Assembly: GCA_947631685.1 (NCBI GenBank)
Contig: CANRMI010000009.1
Span: forward strand, 41,462-105,461
Length of the DNA stretch: 64,000 bases
From: an uncultured Lachnospiraceae bacterium
GTDB lineage: Bacteria; Bacillota; Clostridia; Lachnospirales; Lachnospiraceae
Direction of reading: 5' to 3'
Shown here: piece after piece, positions 57,478 to 64,000 of the stretch
Layout: the number at the start of each line of letters is the position of its first letter
Position numbering within the stretch: position 1 is the stretch's first letter
Notes under the pieces: model-generated
Databases searched by the model: none
What the model was told of the DNA's origin: nothing
What the model saw: the letters and a program-made list of their open reading frames with translations, nothing else
Translations under genes and position numbers: made by a program

Positions 57478-58326
57478 CTATATAGCGATAGGAATATTTT
57501 CCACCTGGGGGCCATACTCATATCCTTCCAGCTTTACATCGTCCCAGGTAAACTGATAAAAATCGTGAATATCCGGATTGAGGCTGAACTTGGGAGCCGG
57601 TTTGGGTTCCCTGGCAATCAGCTCCCTGATGATTGGGATATGCCTGTCATAAATATGGGCGTCCGCGATCACATGTACCAGCTCTCCGGCCTGCATATCG
57701 CAGACCTGAGCCAGCATATGCACCAGCACCGCGTACTGCACCACATTCCAGTTGTTGGCTGCCAGCACATCCTGGGAACGCTGATTTAAAATCGCGTTCA
57801 AGGTCAGTTTCTCTTCTCCCGCTTTCTGCGTCACATTAAACGTCATGCTGTAGGCGCAGGGGTAAAGATTCATCTCGTGCAGATCCTGATGCACGTAGAT
57901 GTTCGTCATGATCCTCCTGGAAAAGGGATTGTTTTTCAGATCGTAGATTACCCTGTCCACCTGGTCCATCATACCCTCTTTATACTGGTGCTTCACACCC
58001 ATCTGATAGCCGTAAGCCTTCCCGATAGAGCCGTCCTCATCCGCCCACTCGTCCCAGATATGGCTGCGCAGGTCATGCACGTTGTTGGATTTTCTCTGCC
58101 ATATCCAGAGCATTTCGTCGGTGGCGCTCTTGAGGGCCGTCCTGCGCAGCGTCAGGATCGGAAATTCTTCCGCCAGATTGTAGCGGTTGACCACCCCGAA
58201 TTTTTTGATCGTATAGGCCGGCGTGCCGTCCTCCCAGCGGGGGCGTACCTTTTCTCCTCTGGTATCGCTCCCATTCTCCAGAATATCCCTGCACATCTCT
58301 ATAAAAATCTTGTCCGCCCTGCTCAT
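57478..58326 (-). CDS. thyA: Thymidylate synthase
   Basis: MSRADKIFIEMCRDILENGSDTRGEKVRPRWEDGTPAYTIKKFGVVNRYNLAEEFPILTLRRTALKSATDEMLWIW; QRSQDVLAANNWNVVQYAVLVHMLAQV. Confidence 0.94.
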   Translation of the reverse strand: MSRADKIFIEMCRDILENGSDTRGEKVRPRWEDGTPAYTIKKFGVVNRYNLAEEFPILTLRRTALKSATDEMLWIWQRKSNNVHDLRSHIWDEWADEDGSIGKAYGYQMGVKHQYKEGMMDQVDRVIYDLKNNPFSRRIMTNIYVHQDLHEMNLYPCAYSMTFNVTQKAGEEKLTLNAILNQRSQDVLAANNWNVVQYAVLVHMLAQVCDMQAGELVHVIADAHIYDRHIPIIRELIAREPKPAPKFSLNPDIHDFYQFTWDDVKLEGYEYGPQVENIPIAI

Positions 58327-58327
58327 A

Positions 58328-59926
58328 CTACGCCTCCCATTTGTCACAGAGAGAAATGATCTGATCTGCAAATTTAGCCAAATCCTTGTTGCTGCCGCCT
58401 TCTTTTTTCTTGATAACAGCCAATAGCCGCTGGCCTGCTGCCAGCAGTCTGGCGTATACACCGTTTGCCTGCGTATCTTTCTTTTTAACAGGAATGGGCT
58501 CCGCTTCATATTCCAGCTTGCCGCTGGCCAGATTGAACACCGTTCCGCTGTAGGGCGCATAAGCTTTGATCCCATGCTCCACCATCAGGCATTCCACAAA
58601 GGAAGCGCAGACACTGTCTTCTCCGTGGACCACAAACACCTTGCGGGGCTTTTCTTTAAAAGCCGTTATCCATTCTATTAGACCGTTCTTATCCGCATGG
58701 CCGCTCAGTCCCGCGATCTTGCAGATCCTTGCCCTGACTTCAATGGGCTCCCCAAACAGCTTGACCTCCTTGGCGCCTTCCACGATCGCGCGTCCCAAGG
58801 TCCCCACAGCCTGATAGCCCACAAACAAAATGCTGCTCTCCGGTCTCCAGAGATTGTGTTTCAAATGATGGCGGATCCGGCCTGCCTCGCACATACCGGA
58901 AGCGGAAATAATGACCTTGGGCGTCTCTTCAAAATTGATCGCCTTGGATTCGTCGCTGGTAATGGACAGCTTCAGCCCCGGGAAAGAAATCGGGTTAATG
59001 CCCTGGTGCACCAGCTGTAAAGCCTCTTCATCAAAACAGCTCCACTCATTTTCCTGGAAAACGGTAGTGGCCTTTACTGCCATGGGGCTGTCCACATATA
59101 CGGGGAAATTGTCATGTCCCTTTATCATATTATCCGCTTTGATCTTACGGATAAAATAGAGGATCTCCTGGGTTCTTCCCACTGCAAAGGAAGGGATCAC
59201 CACATTCCCGCCCCTATCGAAAGTTTCCTGTATCACTTTCGCCAGCTCAGCGACATAGTCCGGCCTCTCCTCTCCGTGAAGCCTGTCGCCGTAGGTATTT
59301 TCCATGATCACGTAGTCGGCTTCCCGCGTAAAGCTGGGATCCTTTAAGAGGGGCTGGTTTTTGTTTCCAATATCTCCGGAAAAGACCAGCTTCTTCTGTA
59401 CGCCGGCCTCGTCCAGCCAGACTTCAATGCTGGCGGAACCCAACAGATGTCCGATGTCCGTAAACCGGATCTGCACCCCTTCGCAAAGCGTGATCTTTGT
59501 CCCGTAGGGACAGGGTACGATATTCTTTAAAAGCCCTTCCGTATCCTCCATGGTGTATTCCGGCACCACTAACGGAGTGCCGGCGCGGCGTCTGGCCTTG
59601 CGGTTTTTCCACTCAGCCTCCATGGCCTGGATATGGGCGCAGTCACGCAGCATGATCTCGCAAAGCTGCGCGGAGGCCTCCGTAGTAAATACCTGCCCCC
59701 GAAAGCCCTTGGCATACAAGAGGGGCAGCATACCCGAATGATCCACATGGGCGTGCGTCAAAAGCACGTAGTCCACACAGCTTTCTTCTACGGGCAGTTT
59801 GGCGTTTTCAAAAACATTGACGCCCTGCTCCATACCGTAATCCACTAAAATAGTCTTCCCGCAGGCTTCAATACAATGACAGCTTCCCGTCACCTCCCGG
59901 GCCGCTCCGATAAACGTCAGCTTCAT
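58328..59926 (-). CDS. MBL-fold metallo-hydrolase with beta-CASP and RMMBL domains (RNase-type)
   Basis: MKLTFIGAAREVTGSCHCIEACGKTILVDYGMEQG; LLTHAHVDHSGMLPLLY; IISASGMCEAGRIRHHLKHNL; SGHADKNGLIEWI. Confidence 0.94.
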   Translation of the reverse strand: MKLTFIGAAREVTGSCHCIEACGKTILVDYGMEQGVNVFENAKLPVEESCVDYVLLTHAHVDHSGMLPLLYAKGFRGQVFTTEASAQLCEIMLRDCAHIQAMEAEWKNRKARRRAGTPLVVPEYTMEDTEGLLKNIVPCPYGTKITLCEGVQIRFTDIGHLLGSASIEVWLDEAGVQKKLVFSGDIGNKNQPLLKDPSFTREADYVIMENTYGDRLHGEERPDYVAELAKVIQETFDRGGNVVIPSFAVGRTQEILYFIRKIKADNMIKGHDNFPVYVDSPMAVKATTVFQENEWSCFDEEALQLVHQGINPISFPGLKLSITSDESKAINFEETPKVIISASGMCEAGRIRHHLKHNLWRPESSILFVGYQAVGTLGRAIVEGAKEVKLFGEPIEVRARICKIAGLSGHADKNGLIEWITAFKEKPRKVFVVHGEDSVCASFVECLMVEHGIKAYAPYSGTVFNLASGKLEYEAEPIPVKKKDTQANGVYARLLAAGQRLLAVIKKKEGGSNKDLAKFADQIISLCDKWEA

Positions 59927-59995
59927 ATCCATTCCTCCGTCTTTGCGATACCGCTTATATATGATTCTCAAAATGCCGCTATACTATTATTATAA

Positions 59996-60403
59996 TGGCT
60001 GGATACCGGAGCGTCAACCTGCCTCTGTATTCTTTCCCCTATCCCGCTTTTCATAGGCGGCTCCACGGAAAAAGAGTTTTTCATGGTCGTCACGCTGACT
60101 GTCACCATGCTTCTGGCAGGAATCGGAGCCGTACTTTTTATCATGGCCGGCGTCCGCTGGGCAAGTATGCAGAAGCTTCTGAAAGAAGGCAGCTACGCGC
60201 GTCGAGCCCAAAGGCAAAACCGTATCAGGGAAACTATCAGCTCAGTCTATTGGCTCACTACAACCGCTGTCTTCCTGGGGTGGAGTTTTTTAACAGCCGA
60301 CTGGGAGATCACCTGGATCGTCTGGCCCATTGCCGGACTGTTATTTGGCGTCATCATGTGTCTTTACAAGCTGCTTGCGGAGAAAGACAGGGGGCAGGGC
60401 TGA
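59996..60403 (+). pseudogene. 5'-truncated remnant of a membrane-anchored HTH-type regulator (C-terminal TM part only)
   Basis: Frame opens just after a TAA at 59993: WLDTGASTCLCILSPIPLFIGGSTEKEFFMVVTLTVTMLLAGIGAVLFIMAGVRWASMQKLLKEG...ISSVYWLTTTAVFLGWSFLTADWEITWIVWPIAGLLFGVIM; the first ATG (60083) is internal and there is no HTH domain. Confidence 0.55.
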
Positions 60404-61031
60404 TACAGCGCCCCCTATCCATCTCATATACGCAGTCGCACAGGAGCGCAATATCTTCCCTATGGTGGCTGGATAACAGAATGGTTTTTCCTTCAGCTTT
60501 CATCTGCAGCAACATTTTTCTGACATCCTCCACGCCCTGATTATCCAGACCGTTCATGGGTTCGTCCAGAATCAGGATATTCGGCTCTTCCATAATGGCC
60601 TGGGCGATGCCGAGGCGCTGTTTCATTCCCAGAGAGTACTTTCCTACTTTTTTCCTGCTGTCCGGATCCAGCCCCGCCTTTATCATGCTCTCCCGGATCT
60701 GCTCCCTGCCGATGACATTGCGAATATCCGCCAGATATTTCAGATTCTGAAAGCCTGTATAACGTCCTAGAAATCCTGGATTCTCTATGATGATGCCTAT
60801 GTTGTCTGCAAAATCCTGATCTTTTCCGATTTCCTTTCCTTCCACCGTCACCCGTCCGCTGGTTGGTCTGAGGTAGCCTATGATATGTTTGAATAACACC
60901 GTCTTTCCGGAACCATTTCTTCCGATAAATCCATAAATCTTTCCTTTCCTCAGACTCAGATTAATATCATCCAATACCGTAACATTTCCAAATTGTTTTG
61001 TCAGGTTTTCAATGCGGATCACTTCTTCCAT
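60354..61031 (-). CDS. ABC transporter ATP-binding protein
   Basis: MEEVIRIENLTKQFGNVTVLDDINLSLRKGKIYGFIGRNGSGKTVLFKHIIG; YSLGMKQRLGIAQAIMEEPNILILDEPMNGLD. Confidence 0.95.
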   Translation of the reverse strand: MEEVIRIENLTKQFGNVTVLDDINLSLRKGKIYGFIGRNGSGKTVLFKHIIGYLRPTSGRVTVEGKEIGKDQDFADNIGIIIENPGFLGRYTGFQNLKYLADIRNVIGREQIRESMIKAGLDPDSRKKVGKYSLGMKQRLGIAQAIMEEPNILILDEPMNGLDNQGVEDVRKMLLQMKAEGKTILLSSHHREDIALLCDCVYEMDRGRCISPAPCLSPQAACKDT

Positions 61032-61065
61032 ACAAAACCATCCTTTCCTAAACTTTCCCCGCGCC

Positions 61066-61701
61066 TTACCTTTCGCCACACCGTTTTAACAGAATCCTGC
61101 CCGCGCCGTAACTGCCTGCCGCCAAGAGTCCCTCCGCTGCCAAAACACCCAGCACCGGCACTCCCGTCTCTCTGTCATACCACGCGCTCTGAAAATACAT
61201 GCCCCATCTGCCGTACATCCATATGGCAAGCCTGCCAAGCAGGATACTCCCCAGGAAGCTGAGCCCCTCCAGCAAAAGCAGCACTCCGGGTGCGGGCCCT
61301 TTCAGCCCCATAAGTTCCAGCAGCATAAAGAGCGATAGTATCGATATCAAATGCCCACACCATAGAAGCAATATTTTCCATATTTCCGGTGAAACTCCGC
61401 CCGGACTCACCCCGTCCGCCGCAGCAGCCACGCAAAACAGGATTGCCCCCGCAGTCATTCCAAACCTGACTCCCCTGAAAAATTTTGCCGTCCACCACCT
61501 TTTTTCCGTCCCGTAACGAAAGCGGGCCAGAAGCTCCATTCTGCTTCTCTTTTCCAGCCAGATTCCTTCCGCCAGCAGACACACGGTAAGGGGCAGAAGC
61601 CACCGGATCAGCCCCAGGAACAATTTGTCATAGTCAATCCCAAAGTCCATGTTCACCTGTACGCCGCCGAAATACCGCAAAACCGTCTCCCATGTCTTCA
61701 T
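61066..61701 (-). CDS. ABC transporter-associated membrane protein (permease-like)
   Basis: From MKTWETVLRYFGGVQVNMDFGIDYDKLFLGLIRWLLPLTVCLLAEGIWLEKRSRMELLARFRYG; about 6 TM. Confidence 0.75.
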   Translation of the reverse strand: MKTWETVLRYFGGVQVNMDFGIDYDKLFLGLIRWLLPLTVCLLAEGIWLEKRSRMELLARFRYGTEKRWWTAKFFRGVRFGMTAGAILFCVAAAADGVSPGGVSPEIWKILLLWCGHLISILSLFMLLELMGLKGPAPGVLLLLEGLSFLGSILLGRLAIWMYGRWGMYFQSAWYDRETGVPVLGVLAAEGLLAAGSYGAGRILLKRCGER

Positions 61702-62519
61702 TGGCTTCCTCCCTGCCTCTCCGAAAATTCCACTTTTGCCACCGCAAAAAACGACACAACCGCCATTAAGAATAACGCCACGCATGTCAAACACGGATAC
61801 CTCCAGAAACGATACGGGCTGCCGGATTCATACACAGGACTCCATGGTATCTGGACCCAGAACGACAGCACGATACTCCCCAAATGGGAAACCGCCACCG
61901 CCAAGAATCCCCAGAAGTTCCCAAACATCAGGCTGCACACATATAGGAGAACCCCCATTAACGCCAGGCCGCAGAACAGATAGACAAAGGCCGCCAAAAA
62001 GGCCTGTGGCACCGTCATCTGTTTCATCATCGTCTCACCCTCGAAAAAAAGATGATATTTCCGGGCCGCAGCGTTCTCCGGAAACTTTGCCAGCAGATAG
62101 ACCGGCCCACTCCAGAGCTTTCCCCAAAAACCAAGGGGCATACTGGCCAGAACGGAGCTTACTGCAAGACATACCGCATACCCTAAACTCTGCATCAGGA
62201 CATAACAGAGCATTCCCAGATTCCAGATACGTCTGCCGCTGCGATACAACTGCAGCTCGGTGCCTTTCCCAATAAAAGGCGCGTCCGCAAGGATAAGCAA
62301 ATAGCCTAACGGCCACAGCCTGCCCGTAAAAGCCTGGCATTGTGTCACCACGAAGCCCTCCAGCAGATTGACGGGCTCTTTCATCGCTTCCGCATACTTC
62401 AAAAAGTCATTGCATCCCAGGCCAAGAAAAGTCAGCCCCAGCAAATACCCCATCCAGACTCTGGGACTTTGCATTGCCCGTCTCCACATCCCTGCCGCCA
62501 GAACAACCGATCTACGCAT
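61698..62519 (-). CDS. ABC transporter-associated membrane protein (permease-like)
   Basis: From MRRSVVLAAGMWRRAMQSPRVWMGYLLGLTFLGLGCNDFLKYAEAM; multiple TM. The annotated ORF start at 62825 lies inside the upstream gene and is unlikely. Confidence 0.78.
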   Translation of the reverse strand: MRRSVVLAAGMWRRAMQSPRVWMGYLLGLTFLGLGCNDFLKYAEAMKEPVNLLEGFVVTQCQAFTGRLWPLGYLLILADAPFIGKGTELQLYRSGRRIWNLGMLCYVLMQSLGYAVCLAVSSVLASMPLGFWGKLWSGPVYLLAKFPENAAARKYHLFFEGETMMKQMTVPQAFLAAFVYLFCGLALMGVLLYVCSLMFGNFWGFLAVAVSHLGSIVLSFWVQIPWSPVYESGSPYRFWRYPCLTCVALFLMAVVSFFAVAKVEFSERQGGSQ

Positions 62520-63261
62520 CCCGACACCTCCGTAAAAATCCCGCCATGGCGGCTCCCGCGGCAAGCAAAATCCAGCCGCACTCCATGACGGCAGAGTACA
62601 GATGCCCGTAATCGTCCCCCCGCACAAGCAGTGACGGAGCAAAAAAGCCTCCCACCGGCAGGACATACAGACACTCATACAGCACAAAGGGGGCGAGCAG
62701 TGCCACATACGGATTGGGCATCCACACAGCAAACGCAAGCCCAACCAATGCCCAGGCCGCACCAAAGAGAAATCCCAGCACAGTCTTGGCGGCCACCACC
62801 ATGCCCGGTCCGTAAGTCTGTGCAACCTGCATGAGCGTCACATTCATATCCACTCTGGCATATGTGGTGTCGGTGATTTCCGGCAGCCCCGTTCCCAGGC
62901 TGGCGAGACAGATAAGCAGCATGGGAATTCCCACGATCAGGCCCCCGGACAGAGCCACGCTGACGATCCGCGTCATGGCATATTCCTTTGCGCTCATCCT
63001 GCTTAAAATAAATCTGTAATAACCGCTCTCATATTCCTGGCAGAACCGGGATGCATACCCCAACACCGGGAATACCGGCGCGAAAACAGTAAAGCCGGAC
63101 GCCGCCATGATGTTGACCACCGCATAATAAAAGCTCCCCGCGCCCACGGATTCCCGAAAGAAATTCCAGGCAAGCAGCGTCCCCAGCCCTGAGATTCCCG
63201 CCGCGAATCCCGGGTTCAAGATGCTTCTCCTTATATCCTGTCCTAAAAATTTCCGGCTCAT
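62512..63261 (-). CDS. ABC transporter-associated membrane protein (permease-like)
   Basis: 249 aa; MSRKFLGQDIRRSILNPGFAAGISGLGTLLAWNFFRES..., multiple TM, overlaps the next gene by 8 nt. Confidence 0.78.
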   Translation of the reverse strand: MSRKFLGQDIRRSILNPGFAAGISGLGTLLAWNFFRESVGAGSFYYAVVNIMAASGFTVFAPVFPVLGYASRFCQEYESGYYRFILSRMSAKEYAMTRIVSVALSGGLIVGIPMLLICLASLGTGLPEITDTTYARVDMNVTLMQVAQTYGPGMVVAAKTVLGFLFGAAWALVGLAFAVWMPNPYVALLAPFVLYECLYVLPVGGFFAPSLLVRGDDYGHLYSAVMECGWILLAAGAAMAGFLRRCRDA

Positions 63262-63266
63262 ATTCT

Positions 63267-64000
63267 TTATTTCACCCTCTCCACTTCACCCGTGACTCCG
63301 TTGATGCAGATATTGTCGACCGCCTCTGGAGATATTCCTTCCAGGCCCGCATACTTCTCCACATAATCCTCCACCGTGATGTAAATATGCCATACCGGAA
63401 CAAGCTCCAGCTGCTCCCGGTATTCCATCTCACCCTGCACCTGCGTATTGGGCAGCGGATAATACTCCAGTTCCACATGGTCAAAGACCATCCTTTCATC
63501 TGTCATGATCAAACCGTTGTCCAGATATTGTTCAAGACACTGCTCGATCTTTTCAAAGGGAAGAACTGTCACAGGCTCCTTTTTCCCAATCCTGGCACAA
63601 AAGTTACTGAGATTCAATTCCGATACGCCGTCCGGCGTAACGCAGGCCCAGCCTATGGGATAGATTTCTCCCAGCGTATATACCACCGTTTCCTTTATCA
63701 TGGAAACTCCTTCCTGGACCGGGGCAAAGAAAAGTTCATAATAGCTGTCTCCGTCCCCTTTACAATAGCGGATCTGCCAAAAGGACACTTCTTTGATTCC
63801 AAGTGGCTCCAGCTTGTCCAACAGGATCCGCTTCGCCTCTCTCAACGGAAACGCTCCCTCCGTATCCGTCTGCGACGGCGGTATCTGCTCGTCGTCATAG
63901 ACAGCCATGCCGATCACACGCTCCCACAGGACCGAATCTTTATAACCCACCGAGGTGTGTCCGGCAAGGGAAGCCTCCCTCTGCCCGGCGGAAAACTGAA
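63267..64000 (-). CDS. Uncharacterised protein, partial; frame continues off the right edge
   Basis: Open frame continues past the GTG at 63950 to the window end (..QFSAGQREASLAGHTSVGYKDSVLWERVIGMAVYDDEQIPPSQTDTEGAFPLREAKRILLDKLEPLGI); linked to the ABC genes downstream. Confidence 0.7.
   Translation of the reverse strand, partial: QFSAGQREASLAGHTSVGYKDSVLWERVIGMAVYDDEQIPPSQTDTEGAFPLREAKRILLDKLEPLGIKEVSFWQIRYCKGDGDSYYELFFAPVQEGVSMIKETVVYTLGEIYPIGWACVTPDGVSELNLSNFCARIGKKEPVTVLPFEKIEQCLEQYLDNGLIMTDERMVFDHVELEYYPLPNTQVQGEMEYREQLELVPVWHIYITVEDYVEKYAGLEGISPEAVDNICINGVTGEVERVK

Noticed and set aside
59995-60540. 181-aa plus-strand ORF
   Set aside because: Reads a different frame through the truncated regulator remnant and then antisense through the ABC ATPase gene; composition not protein-like.
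62520-62825. N-terminal extension of the 61698-62825 ORF
   Set aside because: Lies within the upstream permease gene in another frame; MRRSVVLAAGMW at 62519 is a better start.
1-64000. Prophage, transposon, toxin-antitoxin or tRNA genes
   Set aside because: No integrase, transposase, phage structural protein, toxin-antitoxin pair or tRNA cloverleaf was recognised by eye; tRNAscan-SE and Infernal would be needed to exclude RNA genes fully.

Overview
This 64 kb window is a dense, mostly minus-strand stretch of a Bacillota chromosome, and its gene content and order look like Lachnospiraceae. No tRNA, rRNA, CRISPR array, prophage or transposase was recognised. Most of it is conserved housekeeping: prmC-prfA-DUF1385-rpmE-rho, tig-clpP-clpX-lon-ysxC, a purC-purF-purB-purA cluster, thyA-folA-ilvE, htpG and greA. 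Accessory content includes larB-larC with a very large His-rich repeat, a GH105/GH43 sugar-degradation pair, several ABC transporters, an ECF sigma/anti-sigma pair, an orphan response regulator with a degenerate receiver, and a glycolipid-type glycosyltransferase/PlsY-like pair. The best candidate for an undescribed system is the four-gene minus-strand locus at 41810-48661: a giant beta-plus-helical-solenoid protein, an Hsp70/actin-fold-like ATPase, a TPR-like protein and a coiled-coil membrane protein. Its genes are tightly packed and it has its own promoter. Other points worth a second look are a perfect CIRCE element upstream of htpG, an acidic insert in HtpG, a 27-bp direct repeat that carries a -10 box, several inverted repeats overlapping promoters, a 5'-truncated regulator remnant, and a fused permease-ATPase. 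All calls come from reading the sequence and supplied translations; no database search was run.
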